A stretch of 64,000 nucleotides of DNA from Pseudomonas frederiksbergensis (GCF_001952935.1 NZ_CP018319.1:3363501-3427500); one strand, 5' to 3'; shown: positions 38,711-49,702, numbered from the stretch's first letter. Numbers and translations are program-made. The notes: generated from the sequence alone by a model not told the origin.

Positions 38711-41665
38711 TCAGTTCACAGCGGACGTCGCTTCGACATGACGCGGCAAGGTCACCCGGATACGGGTGCCGCGTTGGCTTTGAACATCAGCCGGGCTGTC
38801 GATGGTGATTTGTCCATAATGCTCTTCAACGATGGAATAGACCAGTGCAAGGCCCAGACCGGTGCCTTCGCCAGGATCCTTGGTGGTGAAGAAAGGTTCG
38901 AACAATCTATCCATGATGTTCTGCGGAATACCGCTGCCTTCGTCTTCCACGATCAGGTCGACCGTGTGTTCGCCGGCTTCGCTTTTGACCCGCACCGCAC
39001 TGCCGGGAGGCGAGGCGTCGCGGGCGTTTGAGAGCAGGTTGATCAGTACCTGTGCAAGCCGCTGCGGGTCGCCTTCGACCCAGTGGTCGGGATCGCACAG
39101 GTTGTAGAACTGCACTTCGAAATTGCGCCGGTTCAGGGCAAGCAAACCGATGGCATCCTGGGCCACTTCGGCCAGACAGACGGGCTCGTCGTTGTGCTGA
39201 TGACTGCCGGCATGGGCGAAGCTCATCAGCGACTGAACGATGCGCGACACGCGTTTGGTCTGCTCCAGGATCTGCCCGCTGATTTCCTTCAGTTCGCTGT
39301 CTTCTTCACGTTCTTCGCGCAGGTTCTGCGCCAGGCAGGCGATGCCCGTGATCGGGTTGCCGATTTCATGGGCCACGCCGGCGGCGAGTCGGCCGATGCT
39401 GGCCAGGCGCTCGGAGTGCACCAGTTTGTCTTCGAGCATCTGGGTTTCGGTCAGGTCTTCTACCAGCAACACCAAACCGCTGTTGCCCGGTGCCAGCGGT
39501 TCATCGATCGCGGCTTTGTGCAGGTTCAGCCAGCGCGTCTGGCCGTCGAGGGCCAGGTGCTGTTTGTGCAAGTGCTCGTCCGGCAGATTGATGAAGCCTT
39601 GCAGCAGCTCTTTCCAGGGATCGGCAATGGTGCTCAGGCGCGAACCGACCACACGTTGTGCGGCAATCCCGGTCAGCTCCTCCATGGCTTTGTTCCACAT
39701 GAGGATTTCCTGATCCTTGGCCAGCGAGCAAACGCCCATCGGCAATTCCTGCAGGGTCTGGCGGTGATAGCGGCGCAGGGCATCGAGTTCGGCGGCAAGC
39801 CCGGTCAGGCGCGAGTGGTAATCCTCGAGGCGACTTTCGATGAAGTGGATGTCTTCAGTGACATAGTTTTCGCCGCCGGCCTTGTAAGGCAGGAATGTTT
39901 CGACCATGTCCTGAGCCACACTCGGCCCCATCAGGCCGGAAAGGTTGGCTTCGATGCGGTCGCGCAAACGGCGCAAGGCGTAAGGCCGGCGCTCATCGAA
40001 AGGCAGATAGAGGTCGCGCAGGGCCTGTTCGACTTCTTTCTGCGCTGCCTTGGCGCCCAAGGGTTTGGCAAGCTGTGTGGCGAATTCCTGGGGTGAGGCG
40101 GCGTGCAGCTCGCGGCGTTGCGGCCGGCGCACGTTGTCCACGGCGCAGGCTTCGGCGGCGCTGGCCTCTTCGCTGCTGGCGTTGGTGAACAGCGAGATCA
40201 GGGTGAACATCAGCACGTTGGCCGCCAGCGAGGCGATCGCCGCCATGTGCCAGCTGGTGTCGTCCAGCACGTAGATCATGTTCAGCAGCGGTATGTAGAA
40301 GCCCTGCAGATTGCCGACCAGCGGCAGCAGCATGGTCACCAGCCACACCAGAATCCCCGCGAGCAAACCGGCGATGAAACCGCGACGGTTGGCGGTCGGC
40401 CAGTACAGTACCGACAGCACGCCCGGCAGGAACTGCAGGGTGGCGACGAAGGCGACGATCCCGAGATTCGCCAGGTCCTGTTCCGCACCCAGCATCAGGT
40501 AGAAACCGTAACCGGCCATGATGATCGCGACGATCAGCCCCCGGCGGGTCCACTTCAGCCAGCGGTAGATATTGCCTTCGGCGGGCGGCTGATAGAGCGG
40601 CAGCACCAAATGGTTCAGGGCCATCCCGGACAGGGCCAGGGTGGTGACGATGATCAAACCGCTGGCCGCCGACAATCCGCCGATATAAGCCAATAGCGCC
40701 AAAGCCTTGCTATTGGCGGCGATGCCGATACCCAGCGTGAAGTATTCCGGGTTGGTGGTGGCGCCGAGTTTCAGCCCGGCCCAGAGAATCAGCGGTACCG
40801 CCAGGCTCATCAACAGCAGGAACAGCGGCAAGCCCCAGCTCGCACTGACCAGCGAGCGCGGGTTGAGGTTTTCGGTAAACGTCATGTGGTACATGTGCGG
40901 CATCACAATCGCCGAAGCAAAAAACACCAGCAGCAACGTGCGCCATGGGCCTTCCTGCAATGGCGTGTGCAACGCGGCGAGGGCGGTCTGGTTTTGCAGC
41001 AGCCACAGTTCCAGTTGTTGCGGGCCGTCGAACACGCCGTACAGCGCGTAGAGGCCAACGCCGCCGATGGCGATCAACTTGATTACCGACTCGAAGGCAA
41101 TCGCAAACACCAGGCCTTCGTGTTTCTCGCGAGTGGCGATATGGCGCGAACCGAAGAAAATCGTGAACAGCGTAATCAGTGCGCAGAAGCTCAGGGCCAC
41201 GCGATGCTGCACCGGCTCGCGGGTGAGGATGCTGATGGAGTCGGCCACCGCCTGGATCTGCAACGCCAGCAGCGGCAGTACACCGATCAGCATGAAGATC
41301 GTGGTCAGCGCGCCGGCCCAGGTGCTGCGGAAGCGGAAGGCGAACAGATCGGCCAGCGACGACAACTGATAGGTGCGAGTGATTTTCAGGATCGGGTACA
41401 AAAGCACCGGTGCCAGCAGAAACGCGCCGGAGACGCCCAGATAGCTGGACAAAAATCCGTAGCCGTATTGATAGGCCAGGCCCACCGTGCCGTAAAACGC
41501 CCACGCACTGGCATAGACGCCCAGCGACAAGGTGTACGTCAGCGGGTGGCGAATGATCGCCCGGGGAATCATGCCCCGTTCGCTGACCCAGGCTACGCCG
41601 AACAGCACCGCCAGGTAGGCGGCGCTGATCAGGATCATCTGGGTCAGGCTAAAGCTCATCGGCAT
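38711..41665 (-). CDS. cbrA: Sensor histidine kinase CbrA
   Basis: 984 residues. N-terminal SLC5-like solute transporter region (about residues 1-500, twelve or thirteen membrane segments, e.g. [15 protein letters not shown]), a linking STAC-type part, a PAS domain (around 610-720, [20 protein letters not shown]), then the HisKA domain with the phospho-His in [20 protein letters not shown], and the ATPase domain with [15 protein letters not shown] and [17 protein letters not shown]. Its ATG (41665) lies inside the cbrX stop region; ATG 41659 is an alternative. The transporter part is reported to take up histidine in relatives. Confidence 0.96.
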   Translation of the reverse strand: MPMSFSLTQMILISAAYLAVLFGVAWVSERGMIPRAIIRHPLTYTLSLGVYASAWAFYGTVGLAYQYGYGFLSSYLGVSGAFLLAPVLLYPILKITRTYQLSSLADLFAFRFRSTWAGALTTIFMLIGVLPLLALQIQAVADSISILTREPVQHRVALSFCALITLFTIFFGSRHIATREKHEGLVFAIAFESVIKLIAIGGVGLYALYGVFDGPQQLELWLLQNQTALAALHTPLQEGPWRTLLLVFFASAIVMPHMYHMTFTENLNPRSLVSASWGLPLFLLLMSLAVPLILWAGLKLGATTNPEYFTLGIGIAANSKALALLAYIGGLSAASGLIIVTTLALSGMALNHLVLPLYQPPAEGNIYRWLKWTRRGLIVAIIMAGYGFYLMLGAEQDLANLGIVAFVATLQFLPGVLSVLYWPTANRRGFIAGLLAGILVWLVTMLLPLVGNLQGFYIPLLNMIYVLDDTSWHMAAIASLAANVLMFTLISLFTNASSEEASAAEACAVDNVRRPQRRELHAASPQEFATQLAKPLGAKAAQKEVEQALRDLYLPFDERRPYALRRLRDRIEANLSGLMGPSVAQDMVETFLPYKAGGENYVTEDIHFIESRLEDYHSRLTGLAAELDALRRYHRQTLQELPMGVCSLAKDQEILMWNKAMEELTGIAAQRVVGSRLSTIADPWKELLQGFINLPDEHLHKQHLALDGQTRWLNLHKAAIDEPLAPGNSGLVLLVEDLTETQMLEDKLVHSERLASIGRLAAGVAHEIGNPITGIACLAQNLREEREEDSELKEISGQILEQTKRVSRIVQSLMSFAHAGSHQHNDEPVCLAEVAQDAIGLLALNRRNFEVQFYNLCDPDHWVEGDPQRLAQVLINLLSNARDASPPGSAVRVKSEAGEHTVDLIVEDEGSGIPQNIMDRLFEPFFTTKDPGEGTGLGLALVYSIVEEHYGQITIDSPADVQSQRGTRIRVTLPRHVEATSAVN

Positions 41666-41825
41666 CTTTTTGGCTCTGCAGGATGAAGGTCACGACAATC
41701 AGAATCAGCCAGAGCAGATAAGGGCGATACCAGGCGCCAGTGGCGTCGATCCACCAATCCATGATGGCCGGGGAGAACAGATAAATCCCCACTACCAGGA
41801 GCAGGACCAAGCGATAGATGTACAT
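41649..41825 (-). CDS. cbrX: Small membrane protein CbrX upstream of cbrA
   Basis: 58 residues with two hydrophobic stretches (YRLVLLLVVGIYLFSPAI and YLLWLILIVVTFIL). The frame ends 17 bases inside cbrA, so cbrX and cbrA overlap and are likely translationally coupled. This fits cbrX described upstream of cbrA in P. putida. Ribosome binding region GAGAGGCCGGG before the ATG. Confidence 0.82.
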   Translation of the reverse strand: MYIYRLVLLLVVGIYLFSPAIMDWWIDATGAWYRPYLLWLILIVVTFILQSQKDADEL

Positions 41826-41902
41826 CCCGGCCTCTCTTTTTTATGCACGTGCCCGAAAACGTGCGGCGATGGTAACGGATGGGCGCGTCACTGCAAGTGT
41901 GA

Positions 41903-42799
41903 TCACTGTAGTTGTGCTTCGGGCAGGTTGAGTGTGCGCGGGATCAACTCTGCATCCCAGTGGGCGATGCCCCAGTTCAACACCTCCCGTGGGGTGGCGT
42001 AAGCCAGTTCGGCACCGGGGTTGTGCCCCAGCGCGCGCAACGCGCGCAGTAGCAAGGGGGTTGCCTGATCTTCGGTCAACGGCGGCGAACGATAGGACTT
42101 GCCGAGCTTGTGGCCATCGGGCTGGGTGATCAGCGGGATATGCAGGTAGCGCGGTTGCGGCAAGCCAAGCAGTTCTTGCAGGTAGAGCTGGCGCGGCGTT
42201 GAGTCGAGCAGGTCGGCGCCGCGGACGATATCGGTAATGCCTTGCCAGGCGTCGTCCAGCACCACCGCCAATTGATAGGCGTAGAGGCCGTCGCGGCGAC
42301 GAATCACGAAATCTCCGACGTCCCGGCCCAGGTGTTGGCGGTATTCGCCTTGCACCCGGTCGATGAAGTGATATTCCAGCTCGGGGACACGCAGGCGAAT
42401 CGCCGCATCTTTAGTGTCATGACCGGCGTTGCGGCAAAAGCCCGGGTAAATCCCGTGATACGGCTCCAATTGTTTACGCGAGCAAGTGCAAGCGTACGCG
42501 AGGCCTTGATTGAACAGGCGATTGAGAACTTCAGCGTAGGCATCGTGCCGGTCACTCTGTCGGACCATTTCGCCATCCCACTCGAAACCGTAGCTTTCCA
42601 GGGCATTGAGGATCGCCGCCTGAGCGCCGGGCTCTTCCCGTGGCGGATCGAGATCTTCCATGCGCATCAACCAACGGCCACCCACCGAGCGGGCGTCGAG
42701 GTACGAGGCCAGCGCTGCGACCAGCGAACCGAAATGCAGATGGCCACTGGGCGTGGGGGCGAAGCGCCCGATGTAGGGGGAGGAGGTCGTGGCGGTCAT
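41903..42799 (-). CDS. gluQ: Glutamyl-Q tRNA(Asp) synthetase GluQ
   Basis: 298 residues. A truncated GluRS-like enzyme that attaches glutamate to the queuine base at position 34 of tRNA-Asp. HIGH-type motif PTPSGHLHFGSLVAA near residue 16 and KMSK-type KLGKSYRS near residue 225. A zinc-binding Cys cluster is seen in the middle (AYACTCSRKQL...GFCRNAGHD). Located next to dksA as in other pseudomonads. Confidence 0.95.
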   Translation of the reverse strand: MTATTSSPYIGRFAPTPSGHLHFGSLVAALASYLDARSVGGRWLMRMEDLDPPREEPGAQAAILNALESYGFEWDGEMVRQSDRHDAYAEVLNRLFNQGLAYACTCSRKQLEPYHGIYPGFCRNAGHDTKDAAIRLRVPELEYHFIDRVQGEYRQHLGRDVGDFVIRRRDGLYAYQLAVVLDDAWQGITDIVRGADLLDSTPRQLYLQELLGLPQPRYLHIPLITQPDGHKLGKSYRSPPLTEDQATPLLLRALRALGHNPGAELAYATPREVLNWGIAHWDAELIPRTLNLPEAQLQ

Positions 42800-42836
42800 G
42801 GACGAATGTTACATCTCTGGTCGTGCGCGAGTCCCT

Positions 42837-42924
42837 GTGGGAGTGAGCCTGCTCGCGATAGCGGTTTCACATACAACACATTCGTTGACTGACACACCGC
42901 AATCGCGAGCAGGCTCGCTCCCAC
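42837..42924. repeat. REP pair (inverted)
   Basis: GTGGGAGTGAGCCTGCTCGC, one base changed from the common unit, and its reverse-complement partner. Lies between gluQ and dksA. Confidence 0.9.
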
Positions 42925-42953
42925 ATTTTAGTTCTGGGGCAAATGTCAGAAAC

Positions 42954-42983
42954 AAAAACGGAGCGTTCGCACGCTCCGTTTTT
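42954..42983 (-). terminator. Terminator of dksA
   Basis: AAAAACGGAGCGT-GCGA-ACGCTCCGTTTTT. The A-run and T-run make it bidirectional. It lies 15 bases after the dksA stop on the minus strand. Confidence 0.93.
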
Positions 42984-42997
42984 CGTTCAAGTCGAGA

Positions 42998-43438
42998 TTA
43001 CTTGCCGACTTGCTTTTCCTTGATTTCCGCCAGGGTCTTGCAGTCAACGCACATGTCGGCGGTAGGGCGGGCTTCCAGTCGCTTGACGCCGATTTCGACG
43101 CCGCAGGACTCGCACCAGCCATATTCTTCGTCTTCGATCAGTTGCAGCGTCTTGTCGATCTTTTTGATCAACTTGCGCTCGCGGTCGCGGGCACGCAGCT
43201 CGAGGCTGAATTCTTCTTCCTGGCTGGCACGGTCTGCCGGGTCCGGGAAGTTGGCCGCTTCGTCTTTCATGTGATCAACCGTACGGTCGACTTCCTGCAT
43301 CAAGTCCTGTTTCCACTTATTCAGGATCTTGGTGAAGTGAGCGCGCATGGGCTTGCCCATGTATTCCTCGCCCTTCACTTCTTTGTAGGGTTCGAAACCG
43401 CTGATCGACTGGTTTTGCTGCTTTGCTTGGGTGGGCAT
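42998..43438 (-). CDS. dksA: RNA polymerase-binding transcription factor DksA
   Basis: 146 residues. Enters the RNA polymerase secondary channel and with ppGpp represses stable-RNA promoters (compare the tRNA cluster and the rrn-type promoters in this window). Coiled coil with the acidic tip (FPDPADRASQEEEFSLELRARDRERKLIKKI) followed by the zinc finger C-x2-C-x17-C-x2-C (CESCGVEIGVKRLEAR, then MCVDC). Downstream of gluQ. Own terminator. Confidence 0.97.
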   Translation of the reverse strand: MPTQAKQQNQSISGFEPYKEVKGEEYMGKPMRAHFTKILNKWKQDLMQEVDRTVDHMKDEAANFPDPADRASQEEEFSLELRARDRERKLIKKIDKTLQLIEDEEYGWCESCGVEIGVKRLEARPTADMCVDCKTLAEIKEKQVGK

Positions 43439-43769
43439 GAAATGGACCGCCTCTACTCTTGTAATCCATTGCGCAGGATTGCTCCATCACCGACACCTGC
43501 CGGCCCTGCGGCTGCAAGCGGGCGAACTTACCAGATCAAATCGGACCGCGCTACTCCCGGATGTCGAGGTAGTGGCCCGCGGTGCTTGCAAATGATTGCA
43601 AAGCCTTGTCTGGTGGCGCTGGAGACCTGATCAATTATTGATTTTAGTCAAACCTGAGACACACGCTCGAGTCGTTTGAGAACAGCGTTATAACGGTCTG
43701 ACCGCTTTAGGTTCTCGCTCGTTCCTGCGCTTGGGTAGAATTGGTTCTTTTCCCGTTGAAGGAAGGCTA
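43439..43769. other. Intergenic region between dksA and an aminotransferase
   Basis: 331 bases holding the divergent upstream regions of both genes. Apart from short imperfect dyads I see no gene or clear promoter. GAAGGAAGG before the ATG at 43770 is the ribosome binding site. Confidence 0.4.
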
Positions 43770-44942
43770 ATGGCTCAGTCCTACAGTGCCCGCAGTCGCG
43801 CGATCGAACCTTTCCATGTCATGGCGCTGCTGGCGCGGGCCAATGAACTGCAAGCCGCGGGTCACGACGTGATCCACCTGGAGATCGGCGAACCCGACTT
43901 CACCACCGCCGAGCCGATCATTCAGGCCGGCCAGGCCGCGTTAACGGCGGGGAAGACCCGTTACACTGCCGCGCGCGGCATTCCCGAGCTGCGGGAGGCG
44001 ATTTCCGGCTTTTATCAGCAACGTTACGGTTTGAACATCGATCCGCAGCGAATCCTCATCACGCCCGGCGGTTCCGGTGCGCTGCTGTTGGCCAGCGCCT
44101 TGTTGGTGGATCCGGGCAAGCATTGGCTGCTGGCGGACCCGGGATACCCGTGTAACCGGCACTTTCTACGACTGGTGGAAGGCGCGGCGCAGCTTGTCCC
44201 GGTAGGCCCGGACGTGCGCTATCAGCTGACGCCGGACCTGATTGCCCGCCACTGGGACCACGACAGCGTCGGCGCCCTGGTGGCTTCGCCAGCTAATCCG
44301 ACCGGGACAATCCTGACCCGCGACGAGCTGGCAGGCCTGTCTGCTGCGATCAAGGCGCGTCACGGGCATCTGGTGGTGGACGAGATCTATCACGGCCTGA
44401 CCTATGGCACCGATGCGGCCAGCGTGCTGGAAGTCGATGACAGTGCCTTCGTCCTGAATAGTTTTTCCAAGTATTTCGGCATGACGGGATGGCGCCTCGG
44501 TTGGCTGGTGGCGCCGGAAGCGGCGGTCGGTGAGCTGGAGAAACTTGCGCAGAACCTTTACATCAGCGCCCCAAGCATGGCTCAACACGCTGCTCTGGCC
44601 TGTTTCGAACCGGCCACCATCAGCATTCTGGAAGAGCGTCGCGCCGAATTCGGCCGTCGTCGGGATTTCCTGCTGCCGGCCCTGCGAGAGTTGGGCTTTG
44701 GGATCGCCGTTGAGCCTGAGGGCGCGTTCTACTTGTATGCCGATATCAGCAAGTTCGGCGGCGATGCCTTCGCGTTCTGCCGACATTTCCTCGAAACCGA
44801 ACACGTGGCGATTACTCCGGGTCTGGACTTCGGTCGTTATCAGGCCGGCCATCATGTGCGGTTTGCCTACACCCAAAGTCTTCCGCGCCTACAGGAGGCG
44901 GTCGAGCGGATTGCGCGCGGCTTGAAGAGCTGGCAAGGCTGA
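43770..44942 (+). CDS. PLP-dependent aminotransferase (class I/II)
   Basis: 390 residues from the ATG at 43770, which has a strong GAAGGAAGG site. PLP fold type I; the Schiff-base Lys is in [16 protein letters not shown]. The C-terminal small domain has [19 protein letters not shown]. Its N-terminal part ([17 protein letters not shown]) fits aspartate or alanine-type aminotransferases such as those acting on aromatic or branched amino acids. The substrate is not evident. Stop overlaps the sfsA start (TGATG). Confidence 0.9.
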   Translation: MAQSYSARSRAIEPFHVMALLARANELQAAGHDVIHLEIGEPDFTTAEPIIQAGQAALTAGKTRYTAARGIPELREAISGFYQQRYGLNIDPQRILITPGGSGALLLASALLVDPGKHWLLADPGYPCNRHFLRLVEGAAQLVPVGPDVRYQLTPDLIARHWDHDSVGALVASPANPTGTILTRDELAGLSAAIKARHGHLVVDEIYHGLTYGTDAASVLEVDDSAFVLNSFSKYFGMTGWRLGWLVAPEAAVGELEKLAQNLYISAPSMAQHAALACFEPATISILEERRAEFGRRRDFLLPALRELGFGIAVEPEGAFYLYADISKFGGDAFAFCRHFLETEHVAITPGLDFGRYQAGHHVRFAYTQSLPRLQEAVERIARGLKSWQG

Positions 44943-45655
44943 TGCGTTTTCATCCTCCCCTCGAAGAAGGTCGTTTGATTCGTCGTTACAAGCGTTTTCT
45001 CGCCGATATCGAAACCGTTAATGGCGAGTTGCTGACCATTCACTGCCCCAATACCGGCTCGATGCTCAATTGCCAGGTTGAAGGCGGGCAGGTCTGGTTC
45101 AGCCGTTCCAATGACCCCAAGCGCAAGCTGCCTGGCACCTGGGAAGTCGGCGAAACCCCGCAGGGGCGCCTGTTCTGCGTGAACACCGGGCGGGCGAATG
45201 GCTTGATCGAAGAAGCATTGCGAGCAGGCGTCATCACCGAACTCAACGGCTTTACCGAGCTGAAGCGCGAAGTGGCCTACGGTCAGGAAAGCAGTCGTAT
45301 CGATTTCCGTCTCGATTACCCGAGCGGGCCGGCGTATGTCGAAGTCAAAAGTGTCACCCTGGGCTTCGACGGCTCACTGGTAGCGGCATTTCCCGATGCG
45401 GTGACCCAGCGCGGGGCCAAGCATTTGCGCGAATTGGCGCATTTGGCTCGGGACGGAATCCGCGCCGTGCAGCTCTATTGCGTCAATCTCACCGGCATCG
45501 ACGCCGTGCGTCCGGCACAGGAAATCGATTCGGCCTACGCCGCAGCCTTGCTTGAGGCGGTGGCATGCGGAGTCGAAGTGTTGGCTTATGGCGTGCGGTT
45601 GACCCATGAAGAAATGGTGGTCGATCGGCGTCTGGATGTGTTGCTGAACGGCTAA
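44942..45655 (+). CDS. sfsA: DNA/RNA nuclease SfsA
   Basis: 237 residues. SfsA is a nuclease-like protein first described as a regulator of sugar fermentation genes. Family blocks: [19 protein letters not shown], the [23 protein letters not shown] region (E-V-K nuclease-type motif), and [19 protein letters not shown]. Its start overlaps the aminotransferase stop, and its end overlaps the end of the Rieske gene on the other strand by 4 bases. Confidence 0.95.
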   Translation: MRFHPPLEEGRLIRRYKRFLADIETVNGELLTIHCPNTGSMLNCQVEGGQVWFSRSNDPKRKLPGTWEVGETPQGRLFCVNTGRANGLIEEALRAGVITELNGFTELKREVAYGQESSRIDFRLDYPSGPAYVEVKSVTLGFDGSLVAAFPDAVTQRGAKHLRELAHLARDGIRAVQLYCVNLTGIDAVRPAQEIDSAYAAALLEAVACGVEVLAYGVRLTHEEMVVDRRLDVLLNG

Positions 45656-45969
45656 AGACTGACCCAGATTCCTTGCTCGTCTTCGCGGCAAGAGACGCGG
45701 GTCAGGGACTGCCCGGCGCAAGGGCCGGCGACGCATTCCCCGTCTTCGATCAGAAACAGTGCGCCGTGAGTCGCGCACTGGATCAGGCTGTTGCTGGGGT
45801 CGAGAAACTGGTCGGGCTTCCATTCCAGTCCGACGCCACGGTGCGGGCAGCGATTGATATAGACGTAAACCTGGCCGCCACGGCGCACGGCAAAAAGCTT
45901 CTGGCCGTCGATGTCGAAACCGCGACTGCTGGCATCGGCCAGCTCAACGCCTGCGCAAAGAAACTTCAT
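45652..45969 (-). CDS. Rieske [2Fe-2S] protein
   Basis: 105 residues from the ATG at 45969 (MKFLCAG), with GAGG 6 bases upstream. Cluster ligands are CPHRG and CATHG (C-x-H and C-x2-H), so an iron-sulfur electron carrier, or the ferredoxin part of an oxygenase. There is no signal peptide or membrane anchor. Its partner enzyme is not in the window. Divergent from the heme transporter operon. Confidence 0.9.
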   Translation of the reverse strand: MKFLCAGVELADASSRGFDIDGQKLFAVRRGGQVYVYINRCPHRGVGLEWKPDQFLDPSNSLIQCATHGALFLIEDGECVAGPCAGQSLTRVSCREDEQGIWVSL

Positions 45970-46020
45970 GTCTATCCTCAAGTCCGGCGGCTCGTGACTG
46001 GATATGTCCGAGCTTGACGT

Positions 46021-46039
46021 TCAAATGCAAACAATTATC
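46021..46039 (+). promoter_or_regulatory. Weak Fur-box-like sequence upstream of the heme operon
   Basis: 12 of 19 bases match the Fur consensus (AATTATC on the right half is best). It lies about 97 bases before the hmuT ATG. Weak on its own; the iron theme of the operon makes it plausible. Confidence 0.35.
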
Positions 46040-46135
46040 AAATGGCCGCCTTGCCCTTCGGGTGCAGAGGCCAGGCGCCAAGGATACGTGGCCTGTCATC
46101 TCGATGCCCGGGAAAACCCTTAAAGGAAGCTGTTT

Positions 46136-47008
46136 ATGCGCCTGAGTACCCGCGTTGCCGCGCTCTGTGTCGGACTCCTCGTCAGCCATCACGCCGCAGC
46201 GGCCGAGTTGCCACAACGTTGGGCCAGTGCCGGGGGCGCTTTATCAGAATGGGTCAGCGCGCTGGGCGGTGAATCGAAACTGGTCGGTGTCGACACCACC
46301 AGCCAGCACCCGGAATCGCTCAAGGCATTGCCAAGCATCGGGTATCAGCGGCAATTGTCGGCGGAGGGTATTTTGAGCTTACGCCCGCAGATACTGGTTG
46401 GCACCGAAGAAACGGGACCGCCGCCGGTGCTTTCGCAGGTTCGCAGCGCGGGTGTGCAGGTCGAACTGTTCTCGGCCCAGCCGGATCTATCGACGTTGCA
46501 GGGCAATTTGCAGCGTCTGGGCAAATTGCTCGGCGCTGAAGATCAGGCTTTACAAGTGTTTCAGACTTATCAACAGCAACTCGATCAGCAAAAGATCCGG
46601 GTCACTCAGGCACAGGTGAAAGAAAAATCGCCGGGCGTGCTGTTGTTGCTTGGTCACGCGGGCGGCAAACCGCTCATCGCCGGAAAGGACACCGCCGCCG
46701 ATTGGTTGCTGCAACAGGCCGGTGGGCACAATCTGGCCACGCATAGCGGCTACAAACCTTTTTCTGTCGAATCCCTGGTCAGTCTGGATCCCGAGGTGCT
46801 GGTGTTTGCCGATCGCGCACTGACCGGTGATGCGGCCCGTGCGGCGTTGTTCAAAGAGAACCCGATCCTGTCCTCGACCCGCGCGGCCAAGGACGGGCGA
46901 GTCATGGAGCTTGATCCGACGTTGTTGGTCGGGGGCTTGGGGCCGCGGTTACCCGATGCGATGAAAAAACTGTCTGACGCCTTTTACCCCGGCACGGCCG
47001 GCCAATGA
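46136..47008 (+). CDS. hmuT: Heme ABC transporter, periplasmic binding protein
   Basis: 290 residues. Signal peptide (1-23, HHAAA-AE), then a class III binding-protein fold: GVDTTSQHPESLKALPSIGYQRQLSAEGILSL near the start and LDPEVLVFADRALTGDAARAAL further on. This family (HmuT/PhuT) carries heme to the permease. Overlaps the permease start by 4 bases. PhuT is the P. aeruginosa name. No PhuS or receptor gene precedes it. Confidence 0.92.
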   Translation: MRLSTRVAALCVGLLVSHHAAAAELPQRWASAGGALSEWVSALGGESKLVGVDTTSQHPESLKALPSIGYQRQLSAEGILSLRPQILVGTEETGPPPVLSQVRSAGVQVELFSAQPDLSTLQGNLQRLGKLLGAEDQALQVFQTYQQQLDQQKIRVTQAQVKEKSPGVLLLLGHAGGKPLIAGKDTAADWLLQQAGGHNLATHSGYKPFSVESLVSLDPEVLVFADRALTGDAARAALFKENPILSSTRAAKDGRVMELDPTLLVGGLGPRLPDAMKKLSDAFYPGTAGQ

Positions 47009-48042
47009 CCATCCTGGTTAAACCCCGTGCTTTGTTCACTGGCCTGATCCTGCTGTGTTTGCTGGCCATCTGGTTGTCATTGGCGCTTGGGCCGGTGAGC
47101 TTGCCGTTGTTCGACACCTTGCGTGCAGCCCTGCGCCTGGTCGGCGTACCGATCGCTCCCGACGGGCTGGAACAGGCCGAGCTGATCCTCGGGCAGATTC
47201 GTTTGCCGCGAACCTTGTTGGGTTTGGCCGTGGGAGGGGTGTTGGCATTGTCCGGTGTGGCGATGCAGGGGTTGTTTCGTAATCCTCTGGCCGATCCGGG
47301 GCTGGTCGGCGTCTCCAGCGGTGCGGCATTGGGCGCGGCCATCGCGATCGTCGGTGGTTCTGTGTTCGGCGGTCTGCCTGAATCCTTCGGGCCGTATCTG
47401 TTATCGCTGTGCGCGTTTCTCGGCGGACTTGGCGTGACTGCATTGGTGTATCGCCTGGGCCGGCGCAACGGGCAGACCCATGTCGCGACCATGCTGCTGG
47501 CCGGTATAGCGTTGACTGCGCTGGCCGGTTCCGCCGTGGGGCTGTTCACTTACCTGGCGGATGACGCGACGCTGCGCACCCTGACGTTCTGGAACCTGGG
47601 CAGCCTCAATGGCGCCAGCTATTCGCGACTCTGGCCGTTACTGCTGATCAGTGCCGGCGTGGCGCTGTGGCTGCCGCGCCGGGCCAAGGCCTTGAATGCG
47701 TTGTTGCTGGGGGAGTCGGAGGCGGGTCACCTGGGGATCGACGTCGAACGGCTCAAGCGCGAGTTGGTGTTTTGCACGGCGTTGGGTGTCGGTGCTGCGG
47801 TGGCCGCGGCGGGGATGATCGGGTTTGTGGGGCTGGTGGTGCCGCATCTGGTGCGACTGCTGGCCGGGCCGGATCATCGTGTGCTGTTGCCAGCGTCAGT
47901 ATTGGCCGGTGCCAGTCTTTTGTTGTTTGCCGATCTGGTGGCGCGACTGGCTTTGGCGCCGGCGGAATTGCCGATCGGAATCGTCACGGCTTTCATCGGT
48001 GCGCCGTTCTTTCTGTACTTATTGGTCAGGGGGCGTGCCTGA
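47005..48042 (+). CDS. hmuU: Heme ABC transporter, FecCD-family permease
   Basis: 345 residues with about ten membrane segments. Typical BtuC/FecCD motifs: [32 protein letters not shown] and [21 protein letters not shown], the latter containing the coupling region that contacts the ATPase. Overlaps hmuT by 4 bases and hmuV by one base. Confidence 0.96.
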   Translation: MTILVKPRALFTGLILLCLLAIWLSLALGPVSLPLFDTLRAALRLVGVPIAPDGLEQAELILGQIRLPRTLLGLAVGGVLALSGVAMQGLFRNPLADPGLVGVSSGAALGAAIAIVGGSVFGGLPESFGPYLLSLCAFLGGLGVTALVYRLGRRNGQTHVATMLLAGIALTALAGSAVGLFTYLADDATLRTLTFWNLGSLNGASYSRLWPLLLISAGVALWLPRRAKALNALLLGESEAGHLGIDVERLKRELVFCTALGVGAAVAAAGMIGFVGLVVPHLVRLLAGPDHRVLLPASVLAGASLLLFADLVARLALAPAELPIGIVTAFIGAPFFLYLLVRGRA

Positions 48043-48809
48043 TGTTGCGAACGCAAAATCTGCAAATCCGTCGCGGCCGAAAGGTTGTCCTGACGGACAT
48101 CACGCTTGAACTCAAGCCGGGCGAAGTTCTCGGCGTGCTGGGGCCGAATGGCGCTGGTAAAAGCACTTTGCTCGGCGCCTTGTGCGGCGAGTTGCGGGCT
48201 CATCAGGGCAGCGTCTGGCTCGACGAGCGCGAACTGAGCGATTGGACGGGGACGTCGCGAGCGCAGCGTTTGGCGGTATTGCCGCAGGTGTCGACCCTGG
48301 ACTTCGCCTTTCGTGTAGAAGAGGTGGTCGGCATGGGCCGCTTGCCCCATCAAAGCGGTCGGGTCCGCGATGACGAAATCGTCGCCGCCGCACTGCACGC
48401 TGCCGATGCCGGGCATTTGAGTGGCCGCAGCTATCTGGCCTTGTCCGGTGGCGAGCGTCAGCGGGTGCATCTGGCGCGGGTTCTGGCGCAGCTATGGCCG
48501 GGCGAAGCAGGGCAAACGTTGTTGCTCGATGAGCCAACGTCGATGCTCGACCCGCTTCATCAGCACACCACGTTGCAAGCCGTGCGCGAGTTCGCCAACA
48601 GAGGCGCGGCGGTACTGGTGATCCTGCATGATCTGAACCTGGCAGCGCGTTATTGTGATCGCCTGTTACTGCTCGAAGGCGGGCGCCCGGTGGCGCTCGA
48701 TACACCGGAGCAGGTGTTGCGCCCGGAGCCACTCAAGGCCGTGTTCGGGCTGGAAGTGCTGGTGCAGCAGCACCCGGAGCGTGGGCATCCGCTGATCATC
48801 GCCCGCTGA
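48042..48809 (+). CDS. hmuV: Heme ABC transporter, ATP-binding protein
   Basis: 255 residues from the ATG at 48042, sharing its A with the hmuU TGA. Walker [10 protein letters not shown], signature [15 protein letters not shown], Walker [13 protein letters not shown] and the switch His in VILHDLN. Powers heme import from the periplasm. A longer upstream frame is not used. Confidence 0.97.
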   Translation: MLRTQNLQIRRGRKVVLTDITLELKPGEVLGVLGPNGAGKSTLLGALCGELRAHQGSVWLDERELSDWTGTSRAQRLAVLPQVSTLDFAFRVEEVVGMGRLPHQSGRVRDDEIVAAALHAADAGHLSGRSYLALSGGERQRVHLARVLAQLWPGEAGQTLLLDEPTSMLDPLHQHTTLQAVREFANRGAAVLVILHDLNLAARYCDRLLLLEGGRPVALDTPEQVLRPEPLKAVFGLEVLVQQHPERGHPLIIAR

Positions 48810-48830
48810 GCTTTTTAATGGAGTGAAAAC

Positions 48831-49682
48831 ATGCGTGGGATTTTGATGCTGGCCTTGCTGTTGCTGAGCGCCTGTCAGCAAGTTTCGACTGCGCCACCGG
48901 TTGTCGGCGAGATCCGGGACTTGCGCAGCGGTCAGACTCTCACAGCAGAGGAACTGGTTGAGCGGTTGGAGATGCCCTCGAGGCTGATCGTGGGCGAACA
49001 ACATGACAATCGCGATCACCATGAATTGCAGCTGTGGTTACTGCAGTCGCTGGGTGAGCGGCGAGCTCAAGGCAGTCTGCTGCTGGAAATGCTCACGCCG
49101 GATCAACAGCCGCGTGTCGATGACGTTCGTCACGCCTCGACACCACCGGCGGATTTGCCCGGTGCATTAGCCTGGCAGTCGGGGTGGGACTGGAATGTGT
49201 ACGGGCCGATCGTTAGCTTCGTGCTGTCCCAGCCATACCCGCTGCTGGCAGCCAATCTGGACACGCCCGAAGTCCGTGCCGTTTACGCCAGCCCTCCGAC
49301 ATTGAGCGGTTCGCGCTCCAACGCCGCTTCAGTCAAGGAAGCGTTGCTCAAGGAAGTCAGCGACTCCCATTGTGGCCTGCTGCCGACATCGCAGATGCCG
49401 GCGATGCTGGCGGTCCAGCAGCAACGTGACCGACGGATGGCTGAACGCCTGTTGGCAGCGCCCACGCCTTCACTGCTGCTTGCCGGCGCTTACCATGCGC
49501 GCAAGGATATCGGCGTGCCGGTTCATGTTCTTGATCTGGGGGAGCCCCAGGCGCCTGCGGTGTTGATGCTGGCGGAGCAGGGGAGCGAGGTCACACCGGC
49601 CATGGCGGATTACGTCTGGTACACGCCTGCCATGCCACCCCAGGATTACTGTGCGCAAATGCGTAAGCAATTTGGCAAGTGA
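48831..49682 (+). CDS. ChaN family heme-binding lipoprotein (PhuW-like)
   Basis: 283 residues. Lipoprotein signal ending LLLLSAC, so the mature protein starts with a lipidated Cys. The ChaN fold is seen in RLIVGEQHDNRDHHELQLWLLQSL and GAYHARKDIGVPVHVLDL. ChaN binds heme and iron. It is 21 bases after hmuV, as the last gene of the operon. PhuW is the P. aeruginosa counterpart at this location, next to the prrF locus. Confidence 0.9.
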   Translation: MRGILMLALLLLSACQQVSTAPPVVGEIRDLRSGQTLTAEELVERLEMPSRLIVGEQHDNRDHHELQLWLLQSLGERRAQGSLLLEMLTPDQQPRVDDVRHASTPPADLPGALAWQSGWDWNVYGPIVSFVLSQPYPLLAANLDTPEVRAVYASPPTLSGSRSNAASVKEALLKEVSDSHCGLLPTSQMPAMLAVQQQRDRRMAERLLAAPTPSLLLAGAYHARKDIGVPVHVLDLGEPQAPAVLMLAEQGSEVTPAMADYVWYTPAMPPQDYCAQMRKQFGK

Positions 49683-49702
49683 TCGAACACCTTTTCTCCA
49701 GG

